Shown here: piece after piece, positions 15,444 to 23,700 of the stretch
Layout: each line of letters opens with the position of its first letter
Numbering within the stretch: position 1 is the first letter of the stretch
DNA from: CAIKZZ01 sp036742455
Lineage (GTDB): Bacteria > Pseudomonadota > Gammaproteobacteria > Steroidobacterales > Steroidobacteraceae
Assembly (NCBI GenBank): GCA_036742455.1
Contig: DAINQU010000009.1
Coordinates: 1 to 64,000 of the forward strand
Direction of reading: 5' to 3'
Length of the DNA: 64,000 nt
Position numbers and translations under genes: made by a program
The notes under the pieces: model-generated
What the model was told of the DNA's origin: nothing
Databases searched by the model: none
What the model saw: the letters and a program-made list of their open reading frames with translations, nothing else

Positions 15444-17501
15444 ATGATGAAAAAACTACTCGGTCTGGCTCTTGCCGCGGGCGGCGCCATTTCGATTGGC
15501 GCCATCGCGCTGAACCGCGGCGAATCCATCAACGCCCTGTGGCTACTTGCCGCGGGCGGCTGTATTTACACGCTCGGGTACCGCTTCTACGCCGCATGGA
15601 TCGCGGCGAGTGTACTCGCGTGCGATCCAACGCGCGCCACGCCGGCGGAACGCTTGGATAACGGTCGCGACTTTCACCCGACGCCACGTTGGGTCGTGTT
15701 CGGGCACCATTTTGCGGCGATTGCTGGCCCGGGCCCGCTGGTCGGTCCCACGCTCGCGGCACAGTTCGGCTATTTGCCGGGGACGCTCTGGATTCTCATT
15801 GGATCGGTCATGGGCGGGTGCGTTCAGGACATGGTCGTGCTGTTTGCGTCCACACGCCGTGATGGCCGGACATTAGGACAAATGGCGCGTGAAGAACTCG
15901 GCCCAATCGGCGGCACGGCTGCCCTGATCGGAACATTGGCGATCATGATCATTCTGATCGCGGTACTCGGCCTCGTGGTCGTGAACGCGATGAAGCACAG
16001 TCCGTGGGCGACGTCGACCATCTTTGCCACCATTCCGATCGCGCTGCTCGTGGGCGTCTACATGCGGTATCTGCGTCCCGGACAGGTGGTTGAAGGCTCC
16101 TTGCTCGGCGTCGCTCTGCTCGTCGGTGCCGTGATGGGTGGCGGCTGGATAGACCATCAGGACGCGCTGCGAGGCTATTTCGACCAAGACGGCACCACCC
16201 TCGCCTGGTTCGTGATGATTTATGGTTTTCTGGCAGCCATCCTGCCGGTTTGGTTGCTACTGGCACCCAGAGACTACTTGTCGACCTACCTGAAGTTGGG
16301 TGTGGTGGGTTTACTCGCCATCGCGATTTTGGTGATCCACCCGGACCTGCGCATGCCGGCCATGACCCGATTCGTCGACGGCACCGGGCCTGTGTTTGCG
16401 GGCAAAGTCTTTCCGTTCGTGTTTATCACGATCGCCTGCGGTGCGATCTCTGGTTTCCACGCCCTGATCTCCAGCGGTACGACGCCGAAGCTCCTGCGCA
16501 ATGAACGCGACATACGCCTCGTCGGCTACGGGTCGATGGCTCTCGAGTCGTTGGTCGCCATCATGGCTCTGATCGCAGCGACCCTCCTCGAACCCGGCGT
16601 GTACTTTGCGATCAACAGCCCCCTGGCCGCGCTCGGTGGCAAGCCCGAACTCGTCGTCGCGACGCTGTCGCAATGGGGGTTCCCCGTGACGTTAGAGACG
16701 ATGCAGTCGCTCGCTCACCAGGTCGGCGAGAGCACCCTGTTCGCCCGCACGGGCGGCGCACCCTCGCTGGCCGTCGGTATGGCCAGCATCCTCTCGGGCA
16801 CCTTTGGTAACTCGATGCTCTCCGTTTGGTACCACTTTGCGATCATGTTCGAAGCGGTGTTCATTCTGACGACATTGGACGCAGGCACGCGCGTCGGCCG
16901 GTTCATGCTGCAAGACACGCTGAGCCATCTGTGGAAGCCACTCGGGCGAACCTCGTGGTATCCGAGTGTAGTGCTCACGTCGGGCTTGATCGTCGGCGCA
17001 TGGGGCTATTTCCTTTACGTAGGAGTCACCGACCCGAACGGCGGCATCAACATCCTCTGGCCCTTATTCGGCATATCGAACCAGATGTTGGCGGCGATCG
17101 CGCTCTCGGTCATGACGGCGATGCTCCTAAAGAGCGCGCATCCTTTCCGTGCGTGGGTGACCGCTCTGCCCCTCTTGGCCTTGACCGTCGTCACGACTGA
17201 CGCCGCGTGGCTCAAAATCACGAGCGACAACCCGAAAATTGGTTTCTTGGCCGGCGCCCGTGATTTGGCGGCGAAATTAGCCGCCGGCACATTACCCCCG
17301 GAAAAAGCGGCCGTCGCGCCGCACCTTATTTTCAATCAACGTCTGGATGCCGCACTGACGGCGCTGTTCTTGACAGTCCTGTGGCTCGTGTTGATCGATG
17401 TCGCGGTCGTACTGGTGCGCCGCATGCGCGGCGATACGGTGGATCCGTCGCCGCAAACACCGTACGTGCGTTCTGCGTTTCCGGAGGCGGGCCATGCGTA
17501 A
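15444..17501 (+). CDS. cstA: CstA-family pyruvate/peptide transporter
   Basis: A 685-residue inner-membrane protein with about 17-18 membrane spans and the CstA core: PTPRWVVFGHHFAAIAGPGPLVGP near residues 70-95, then GGCVQDMVVLFASTRRDGRTLG, and FHALISSGTTPKLL later. In E. coli CstA and its paralogue BtsT take up pyruvate during carbon limitation; a role for CstA in peptide uptake has also been proposed. The next gene is the small partner YjiX (8-nt overlap), then an MFS carrier with overlapping start, so the three form one operon. Two adjacent ATG codons (15444, 15447) are possible starts. Confidence 0.93.
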   Translation: MMKKLLGLALAAGGAISIGAIALNRGESINALWLLAAGGCIYTLGYRFYAAWIAASVLACDPTRATPAERLDNGRDFHPTPRWVVFGHHFAAIAGPGPLVGPTLAAQFGYLPGTLWILIGSVMGGCVQDMVVLFASTRRDGRTLGQMAREELGPIGGTAALIGTLAIMIILIAVLGLVVVNAMKHSPWATSTIFATIPIALLVGVYMRYLRPGQVVEGSLLGVALLVGAVMGGGWIDHQDALRGYFDQDGTTLAWFVMIYGFLAAILPVWLLLAPRDYLSTYLKLGVVGLLAIAILVIHPDLRMPAMTRFVDGTGPVFAGKVFPFVFITIACGAISGFHALISSGTTPKLLRNERDIRLVGYGSMALESLVAIMALIAATLLEPGVYFAINSPLAALGGKPELVVATLSQWGFPVTLETMQSLAHQVGESTLFARTGGAPSLAVGMASILSGTFGNSMLSVWYHFAIMFEAVFILTTLDAGTRVGRFMLQDTLSHLWKPLGRTSWYPSVVLTSGLIVGAWGYFLYVGVTDPNGGINILWPLFGISNQMLAAIALSVMTAMLLKSAHPFRAWVTALPLLALTVVTTDAAWLKITSDNPKIGFLAGARDLAAKLAAGTLPPEKAAVAPHLIFNQRLDAALTALFLTVLWLVLIDVAVVLVRRMRGDTVDPSPQTPYVRSAFPEAGHA

Positions 17502-17694
17502 GTGGTGGGCGCCTTTGCAGCGCGCTCCGGGCGTCGTTCGCGACGTGCTGAGCGGTGCCACCGGCGCTGATGCGTACGAGCGTTACTGCACGCACCTTAA
17601 AACCGCGCACCCGGAACTGCCGTTGCCCACGCGCGCGAGCTATTTCAAAGACACACAAGCCGCGCGTTGGCACGGCGTGTGCCGCTGCTGTTGA
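17494..17694 (+). CDS. YjiX/YbdD-family (DUF466) small protein
   Basis: A 66-residue protein starting within the last codons of cstA. It has the DUF466 features: a basic N-terminus, then DVLSGATGADAYERYCTHLKTAHPELP and PTRASYFKDTQAARW. Family members are almost always encoded right after cstA or btsT and are thought to assist the transporter. The C-terminus (HGVCRCC) is unusually Cys-rich, and its stop codon overlaps the next start (TGATG). Confidence 0.85.
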   Translation: MRKWWAPLQRAPGVVRDVLSGATGADAYERYCTHLKTAHPELPLPTRASYFKDTQAARWHGVCRCC

Positions 17695-19031
17695 TGGCGA
17701 CGACGGCGCTGACCGGCGCGCAGCGCCGTGCGGTGGCGGCCGTGTGGCTCGGCTGGGGCTTTGACGTCTTTGATGCGCTGCTCATCAATTTCGTCGCTCC
17801 CAACGCCATTCCCACCTTGCTGGGACTCCCGCTGGGCTCGGCCGCCGCGAAGGCCGCCACGGCGCAGTGGACCGGCATTCTCACGGCGTTGCTCTTGGTC
17901 GGGTGGGCGATCGGCGGCCTCGTGTTTGGGCATTTGGCCGACCGCATCGGTCGGCGCCGTGCATTGATGCTCACGATCACGGTCTACGCTATCGGCACCG
18001 GCGCATCGGCCTTCTCCCCGAACATCGCCGTGCTGATCGCCTGCCGCATCATTGCGAGTCTCGGCATTGGCGGCGAGTTTGCAACCGGCGCCACGTTGGT
18101 GGCGGAAACCGTCCCGGAATCGCGGCGCCTCCTGGCCGGCGCCTTCCTGCAAACTGCCTCGCCCCTCGGACTCATACTCGCCGGCACCACGACGTGGCTG
18201 ATCGCCGGCGTCTGGATGCCCGACGCGCCGCAACTCTCTTGGCGTTTCGTGCTCGCCGCAGGTCTCGTACCGATACTCATTGTGCTCCTGCTGCGCCGTC
18301 AGGCCGGCGGGCACGATGAAACACCGGTCTCCACCGCACCCCTGCGCACGGCGCTGCCGAGTCTGTTTGCGCCGGCGCTGCGTGCGTCGACGGTTTCTGC
18401 CATCGTGATGTCCGTGCTGGGGCTCTTTACGTGGTGGAGTTGCAATGCGTTCCTACCCACCATCGGCGCCGGACTCGGTGCACGGGTCGCGGCCAGCAGC
18501 GGAATCACCGGTGCGGCGGCGGTGACGATTGCCGAGTCGTGGAAAGCGTCAATCACCCTGTGGTTTAACGCCGGTGGCGTTGTCGGGTCGTTGCTGACCG
18601 TACCGGCGGCACGTTATTTTGGCCGCCGCGGCATGTTTGCGTTGTATTACGCGGCCGGCGCCGTCTGCCTGGGCGTAACGTTTGGCATCACCTGGGCACC
18701 CGCAACCACCTTGCATCTGGCCTTTTTGGTGGGCCTGAGCGTCTTCGGGCTGTTCGGCGCGTTTGCCTATTACCTTCCCGAACTGTTTCCCCCGCACGTG
18801 CGTGGGCTCGGGGCCGGGTTCTCGTACAACGTCGGGCGCCTCGGTGCGGCGATCGGCCCGTTTTTGGTGGGCGCGTATACGGCCCATCAAGTGGACACCA
18901 CCGCCGGTGCCATGCGAGCCCTGACCGCGCTCGTCGTACTGCCGCTCCTCGCCGTATTAGCCACGCCCTTTATCGTCGAGACGCGCGATCGGCCGCCCGA
19001 GCGTCTGGACCCGACGTCCCCGCTGGCCTAG
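17694..19031 (+). CDS. MFS transporter, carboxylate/lactate (SHS-like)
   Basis: A 445-residue carrier with twelve membrane spans. The MFS motif GHLADRIGRRRA sits between helices 2 and 3, and GGEFATGATLVAE in helix 5. The N-terminal WLGWGFDVFDALLINFVAPN is typical of the sialate/aromatic acid and Jen1-type lactate families. The ATG overlaps the yjiX stop, so translation is probably coupled. Together with CstA the likely cargo is a small monocarboxylate such as lactate or pyruvate; this is inferred from position and helix-1 similarity only. Confidence 0.85.
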   Translation: MATTALTGAQRRAVAAVWLGWGFDVFDALLINFVAPNAIPTLLGLPLGSAAAKAATAQWTGILTALLLVGWAIGGLVFGHLADRIGRRRALMLTITVYAIGTGASAFSPNIAVLIACRIIASLGIGGEFATGATLVAETVPESRRLLAGAFLQTASPLGLILAGTTTWLIAGVWMPDAPQLSWRFVLAAGLVPILIVLLLRRQAGGHDETPVSTAPLRTALPSLFAPALRASTVSAIVMSVLGLFTWWSCNAFLPTIGAGLGARVAASSGITGAAAVTIAESWKASITLWFNAGGVVGSLLTVPAARYFGRRGMFALYYAAGAVCLGVTFGITWAPATTLHLAFLVGLSVFGLFGAFAYYLPELFPPHVRGLGAGFSYNVGRLGAAIGPFLVGAYTAHQVDTTAGAMRALTALVVLPLLAVLATPFIVETRDRPPERLDPTSPLA

Positions 19032-19061
19032 CATCCGCGCCCTCCTCCTACGGAATACTCT

Positions 19062-19853
19062 ATGAGCGACACCCTCTCCGCCGTCATCCTCGGACTGGTC
19101 GAAGGTCTGACGGAATTTTTGCCGATCTCCTCGACCGGTCACATGATCGTCATCGGCGATCTGATCGGGTTTACCAACAGCGTCTCCAAGCTCTTCGAGG
19201 TCGTCATCCAGATGGGTGCGATCCTCGCCGTGTGTTGGCTGTACCGTCAAAAGCTGTGGAATACGGTGACGGAGGTCTGGCATCCCGGGCCGGCGCGGGC
19301 GTTCGCGCGGAACGTGGTGTTGGCGTTTCTACCGGCGGTGGTCATCGGCCTCGCGGCCCACGACTTCATCAAGCGCGTGTTGTTCTCGACGACCGTTGTC
19401 GGCTGGGCCTTCATCATCGGCGGCATCGCGATACTGGCTGCTGAACGGTGGCGCCCAGCACCCTCGATCCGGAATACGGAATCGATGCCGTGGGTTACGG
19501 CTCTCAAGATCGGCTTTTTTCAATGCTTGGCGATGATCCCAGGCACATCCCGTTCCGGGGCCACCATTGTCGGTGCCCTGCTGCTGGGGGTGACGCGCGA
19601 AGCGGCCACGGAGTTCTCGTTCTTCCTCGCCATTCCAACGATGGCCGGGGCGACGGTGTGGGATCTGTGGAAGGCCCGCCACGATCTCGTGGGCGCGGGC
19701 TGGGGCCTCATTGCCATCGGCTTCGTCGTGGCCTTTCTGGCCGCGCTCGTCGTCGTACGGGGGCTCGTCGGCTTTGTGAGCCGACGCGGATTTGCGCCCT
19801 TTGCGTGGTACCGGATCCTCGCGGGTATCGCGATTCTTTATTGGGTGCGCTGA
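19062..19853 (+). CDS. uppP: Undecaprenyl-diphosphatase UppP/BacA
   Basis: A 263-residue polytopic membrane enzyme that recycles undecaprenyl diphosphate to the monophosphate carrier used for peptidoglycan and other wall polymers. Both signature loops are present: EGLTEFLPISSTGH (14-27; catalytic E18 and H27) and IPGTSRSGATI (about 160-170). Length is normal. The last 16 coding bases overlap the convergent feoX gene on the other strand. It lies 30 nt after the MFS gene and may be read from the same transcript. Confidence 0.94.
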   Translation: MSDTLSAVILGLVEGLTEFLPISSTGHMIVIGDLIGFTNSVSKLFEVVIQMGAILAVCWLYRQKLWNTVTEVWHPGPARAFARNVVLAFLPAVVIGLAAHDFIKRVLFSTTVVGWAFIIGGIAILAAERWRPAPSIRNTESMPWVTALKIGFFQCLAMIPGTSRSGATIVGALLLGVTREAATEFSFFLAIPTMAGATVWDLWKARHDLVGAGWGLIAIGFVVAFLAALVVVRGLVGFVSRRGFAPFAWYRILAGIAILYWVR

Positions 19854-20050
19854 TCGCGACCGTGCGGCGCTGTGCGGCCCCCGCACGCGTCGCACGCGCC
19901 TTGACCGGCGAACCACACGATGCACCGGTCCGGGACGTGGCCGGAGAGTCGCCGCGCGACGGCCACACGCACGCGGAACGGTAAGAGCGCGCGCAGCGAT
20001 TGCACCACCGCGCCGACGACAATGATCCCGACGAGGATGTGCTGGCCCAT
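19838..20050 (-). CDS. FeoB-associated small Cys-containing membrane protein
   Basis: A 70-residue protein starting at the ATG that overlaps the feoB stop (ATGA, 20048-20052). One N-terminal membrane helix (about 4-24, ILVGIIVVGAVVQSLRALL) is followed by a basic stretch and a short Cys motif (DRC and GACDACGG). Small proteins of this type are often encoded after feoB in Gram-negatives (FeoB-associated Cys-rich or DUF6587 families) and may act with FeoB like FeoC. Its 3' end overlaps uppP. Confidence 0.7.
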   Translation of the reverse strand: MGQHILVGIIVVGAVVQSLRALLPFRVRVAVARRLSGHVPDRCIVWFAGQGACDACGGRTAPHGRDQRTQ

Positions 20051-21924
20051 CAGCCGCCGCCCAGCCACCAGCGAGCGACGTGATAGGTGATCCCCGCGGC
20101 CGCATAGGCGGCGACGAACATCGCACCGGCCACCAGCAACGGATGCCGCCAGCCACCGGTCTCGCGCCGAATGACGGCGAGTGTCGACAGACACTGCGGG
20201 GCGTAGACGTACCAAGCGAGCAAGGCGAGTGCCGTGGGGAGGCTCCACGCCTTCGCCACGATCGGCGTCAGCGCACCCGACACATCCTGACCGGTTGCCG
20301 CCAGCGAATAGACGGTCCCGAGGGCGCCGACGGCCACTTCGCGAGCGGCCAAGCCCGGAACGAGCGCAATCGAGATCTGCCAATTGAAACCGATTGGCGC
20401 AAAGACGTGGGCGAGCAGCGCACCGATACGACCGGCGAGACTCCACTCGATCGCAGGCCCCGTGAACCCCGGCGGCGGCGACGGGACGCTCGAGAGAAAC
20501 CACAGCACGATCATCAACGCGAGAATCGTGGTGCCGACGCGGCCGACGAACACCTCCACGCGCTGCCAGAGACCGATTCCGAGATTCCGCAGGCTCGGCC
20601 AGTGATAGGTCGGCAGTTCCATTTGTAACGGATGCAGCGCGCGTCGACCGCTGAACCACTGCAGCGCCAGGGCAACGACGAACGCGCTGAGCACGCCGAC
20701 GGCGTACAACACAAAGAGCACCAAGCCTTGCAGTCCGATCCCCCAACCGACCGTCCGATCCGGAATGAACGCGCCGATCAACAGCGCGTACACCGGTAGG
20801 CGCGCCGAACAGGTCATCAGCGGCGCGATCAAAATGGTCACCAAGCGATCGCGCGGGTTGGGAATAGTGCGCGTGGCCATGATGCCGGGCACGGCGCACG
20901 CAAAGCTCGAGAGCAACGGGATGAAGGAGCGTCCAGACAAGCCCACGCCGCCCATCAGCCGATCGAGCAGAAAAGCCGCACGGGGTAAGTACCCGGAGTC
21001 CTCGAGGATCAAGATAAAGGCGAACAGCAGCACGATCTGCGGCAAGAACACGAGCACATTGCCCGCCCCGGCCAAGACGCCATCGACCAGCAAGCTGCGC
21101 AAGAGACCCGGATCCATGAGGCCGGTCAGTACGCCTGCGATCTGCGCCACCAACGCCGTCATGGCGTCCATGAACGGCTTGGCACCGGCAAAGACGGCCT
21201 GGAACATCAGGAACAGCGTGAGGGCCAAGATGATCGGTCCCCACACCGGGTGCAGCACCACCCGATCGATCCGATCGGAGGCGGTGTCCACCGGGGGGTC
21301 TAAACGGCCGACCGCTGCGAGAATCGCCTCCACGTCGCGTTGATCCTCGGCGGTGTCCACCGGCGGGCTCGAGACCGGGCGCACCGGCTCGGCCGTCGTT
21401 GCCGCGGCGGTCACGTGCGTATCCAACCACGCCGTCAGTACCGTCGCGCCGCCACGGCGCACCCCGACCGTCGGCACCACCGGCACGCCGAGCGCGGTCG
21501 AGAGGGCCGCCGGGTCTACACCGACGCCACGCCGTTGGGCCAGATCGGTCATGTTGAGGGCCACGACGACCGGGTAGCCCAGCCGGCGCAAGGCGAGCAC
21601 CAGCCGCAGATGGCGCCGCAAGTTGGTCGCATCAACCACCGCCACCACACAGTCCGGTGGCGCCTCGTCCGGTAGGCGTCCTAACAGGTAATCGCAGGTC
21701 ACCGCCTCGTCGGGGGTGCGCGGGTTCAGGCTGTACGCCCCGGGCAGATCCAGCACGCGCAATCGGCGACCGGACGGGCTCAGCAATCGGCCCTCTTTGC
21801 GCTCGACGGTCACGCCGGCGTAATTGGCGATCTTCTGGCGACTGCCCGTCAGTAAGTTGAACAGCGCGGTTTTGCCGCAATTGGGATTGCCGACGAGCGC
21901 AATCAGAGGCGCCTCGCGGGTCAC
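20050..21924 (-). CDS. feoB: Ferrous iron transporter FeoB
   Basis: A 624-residue inner-membrane GTPase permease for Fe(II). The N-terminal G domain has GNPNCGKTALFN (G1, 11-22), DLPGAYSL (G3) and ALNMTDLA (G4, NxxD). The C-terminal two thirds form the permease with two gate segments (FIPLLSSFACAVPGIMATR and GLAAREVAVGALGTVYS); the Cys in the first gate is conserved. It is somewhat short (E. coli FeoB has 773) because the linker between G domain and permease and the C-terminus are compact. Two bases separate it from feoA, and it overlaps feoX. Confidence 0.95.
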   Translation of the reverse strand: MTREAPLIALVGNPNCGKTALFNLLTGSRQKIANYAGVTVERKEGRLLSPSGRRLRVLDLPGAYSLNPRTPDEAVTCDYLLGRLPDEAPPDCVVAVVDATNLRRHLRLVLALRRLGYPVVVALNMTDLAQRRGVGVDPAALSTALGVPVVPTVGVRRGGATVLTAWLDTHVTAAATTAEPVRPVSSPPVDTAEDQRDVEAILAAVGRLDPPVDTASDRIDRVVLHPVWGPIILALTLFLMFQAVFAGAKPFMDAMTALVAQIAGVLTGLMDPGLLRSLLVDGVLAGAGNVLVFLPQIVLLFAFILILEDSGYLPRAAFLLDRLMGGVGLSGRSFIPLLSSFACAVPGIMATRTIPNPRDRLVTILIAPLMTCSARLPVYALLIGAFIPDRTVGWGIGLQGLVLFVLYAVGVLSAFVVALALQWFSGRRALHPLQMELPTYHWPSLRNLGIGLWQRVEVFVGRVGTTILALMIVLWFLSSVPSPPPGFTGPAIEWSLAGRIGALLAHVFAPIGFNWQISIALVPGLAAREVAVGALGTVYSLAATGQDVSGALTPIVAKAWSLPTALALLAWYVYAPQCLSTLAVIRRETGGWRHPLLVAGAMFVAAYAAAGITYHVARWWLGGG

Positions 21925-21926
21925 GA

Positions 21927-22202
21927 TTACAACGCCTCGACGGCCACGCAGTCGGCTTCGAATCGGCGCAGGGCAAAAGTACCCGACCCCAGGCGAACGG
22001 CGATCGGGTCGCCGAAGAGCGCTTTGGCCATCACGCGGATACGCTCGCCCGGCAGGAAGCCCAATTCGGCGAGTCGAGCGGGCAATTCTTCCCCGCCGCG
22101 CTCAGGACGCGGCGAGAGACCGACAATGCGTGCCTCGCCCAACAGCGGCAACTCGTTCAGGCTCAGCCGAGCCGGGTTCTGAAGGCGGGTCTTCGAGGTC
22201 AT
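21927..22202 (-). CDS. feoA: FeoA, SH3-like partner of FeoB
   Basis: A 91-residue cytoplasmic protein with the FeoA SH3-like fold (RLAELGFLPGERIRVMAKALFGDPIAVRLGSG). First gene of feoA-feoB-feoX. A Fur-like palindrome lies 12-32 bases upstream of its start, so iron should repress the operon. Confidence 0.9.
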   Translation of the reverse strand: MTSKTRLQNPARLSLNELPLLGEARIVGLSPRPERGGEELPARLAELGFLPGERIRVMAKALFGDPIAVRLGSGTFALRRFEADCVAVEAL

Positions 22203-22213
22203 GAACCGATATT

Positions 22214-22234
22214 AAATGAGAATCCGTCTCATTT
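22214..22234. promoter_or_regulatory. Fur box upstream of feoA
   Basis: AAATGAGA and TCTCATTT form a perfect 8-bp inverted repeat around a 5-bp centre, 12 bases before the feoA start. It fits the Fur core AATGAGAAT...ATTCTCATT known from gammaproteobacteria, in an AT-rich patch of an otherwise GC-rich region. Ferric uptake regulator with Fe(II) would block the operon promoter. Confidence 0.75.
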
Positions 22235-22282
22235 GCATCAGGGCAAACCGAAATATTTCGTCGACCTCCCCCCCTCGCCCGA

Positions 22283-23656
22283 TCAATGGTCCGCCGGTAC
22301 GCCACCCAGGGTCGCGAGGTAGTCCAGAATCTCGCGCGTCTTCGCCTGCATCAACGCGGTGTCGCCGCGGCTCTCCACGTTGAGGCGAATCAACGGCTCC
22401 GTGTTCGAGGAGCGGAGATTCAGACGCCACTCCGCGAATTCGAGCGACACGCCATCGGTCGTGTCCTTGCGCAGCGCCGCGGGCAGATACTTGGCCTCCA
22501 CGGCCGAAATGGCGCCCTGACCGTCCGGTACGCGCATGTTGATCTCCCCGCTCGCCGGAAAGGCACGCATGCGCGCGCCGACGAGGTCCTTCAGCGATTG
22601 GCCGGACTCGCAGATCACCTGCGCCAGGACGAGCCACGGGATCATGCCGCTGTCGCAGTAGGCGAAATCGCGGAAATAGTGATGCGCACTCATCTCGCCG
22701 CCGTACGCACCGTCGACCTCACGCATCGTGGCCTTGATAAAGGCGTGCCCCGACTTGCACTGCACGGCGCGGCCGCCCATCTGCTCGACGATGTCGATCG
22801 TGTTCCAGGTCAGGCGAGGATCGTGGACGATCGCCGCCCCCGGCTCACGGCGCAGAAACACCGATGCCAACAGACCGACGATGTAATAGCCCTCGATGAA
22901 CGTGCCTTCGTGATCGAAGAAGAAACAGCGATCGTAGTCACCGTCCCACGCGATACCGAGGTCCGCGCCTTCGCGCACCACAGCCTGCGAGACCGGTGCA
23001 CGGTTCTGCTCGAGCATGGGGTTCGGGACGCCGTGCGGGAAGGTTCCGTCCGGGAGATGGTTCATTTTGATGAACTGGAACGGCAGGTAGGGTTCCAATC
23101 GATCCACGATCAGACCGGCGCCACCGTTGCCGGCATTGCAGACGATTTTCAGCGGCTTCAGTTTGTCGCGCTCGACGTACGACAGCAGATGGTCAACGTA
23201 GGCGGTGCTCGTGTCGACATGGCTCAACGTGCCACGCGCAGCGGGCGTCGGGAAATCCGCCGCCTCCGCGTAACGCCGAATCTCTTTGAGACCCGTATCG
23301 CCGCTGATAGGACGTGAGCCCTCGCGAACGAACTTCATTCCGTTGTAGTCCGGCGGATTATGGCTCGCGGTGACCATGATGCCGCCATCAAGGCCCAGCG
23401 CCGAGGTCGCGTAGTACACGCCTTCCGTGCCACACAGTCCGATGTCAACGACATCGACACCCGAATCGAGCAGGCCGCGAATCACCTCTTGCGCCAAGGT
23501 CTCGCTCGAGAGGCGAATGTCGCGCCCGACGCAGATGCGCTTCGGCGTGAGAAATTGCGCCGTGGCGCGCGCCACGCGGTACGCGACGTCTTCGTTGAGT
23601 TCCGTCGGGATACGCCCACGCAAGTCGTAGGCCTTGAAAGCGGTGATGGCATTCAT
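22283..23656 (-). CDS. manB: Phosphomannomutase/phosphoglucomutase
   Basis: A 457-residue alpha-D-phosphohexomutase from the ATG at 23656, which begins the typical AFKAYDLRG start. The phosphoserine loop is TASHNPPDYNG (S98), the metal loop DGDYDR, the sugar loop GGEMSAHHYF, and the phosphate-binding RSSNTEP is near the end. It turns mannose-6-phosphate into mannose-1-phosphate (and perhaps glucose phosphates), feeding the ManC enzyme whose gene lies 44 nt upstream on the same strand. Confidence 0.92.
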   Translation of the reverse strand: MNAITAFKAYDLRGRIPTELNEDVAYRVARATAQFLTPKRICVGRDIRLSSETLAQEVIRGLLDSGVDVVDIGLCGTEGVYYATSALGLDGGIMVTASHNPPDYNGMKFVREGSRPISGDTGLKEIRRYAEAADFPTPAARGTLSHVDTSTAYVDHLLSYVERDKLKPLKIVCNAGNGGAGLIVDRLEPYLPFQFIKMNHLPDGTFPHGVPNPMLEQNRAPVSQAVVREGADLGIAWDGDYDRCFFFDHEGTFIEGYYIVGLLASVFLRREPGAAIVHDPRLTWNTIDIVEQMGGRAVQCKSGHAFIKATMREVDGAYGGEMSAHHYFRDFAYCDSGMIPWLVLAQVICESGQSLKDLVGARMRAFPASGEINMRVPDGQGAISAVEAKYLPAALRKDTTDGVSLEFAEWRLNLRSSNTEPLIRLNVESRGDTALMQAKTREILDYLATLGGVPADH

Positions 23657-23700
23657 GAACAAAGACTCTCCGTCAGGCAATGTAGGCATTCAGCCGCGTA

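Noticed and set aside
20051..21430. A leftward frame inside feoB, running into the small FeoB-associated gene
   Set aside because: Only its last 70 codons (19838-20050), after the ATG that overlaps the feoB stop, look like a protein. The part inside feoB is a shifted shadow.
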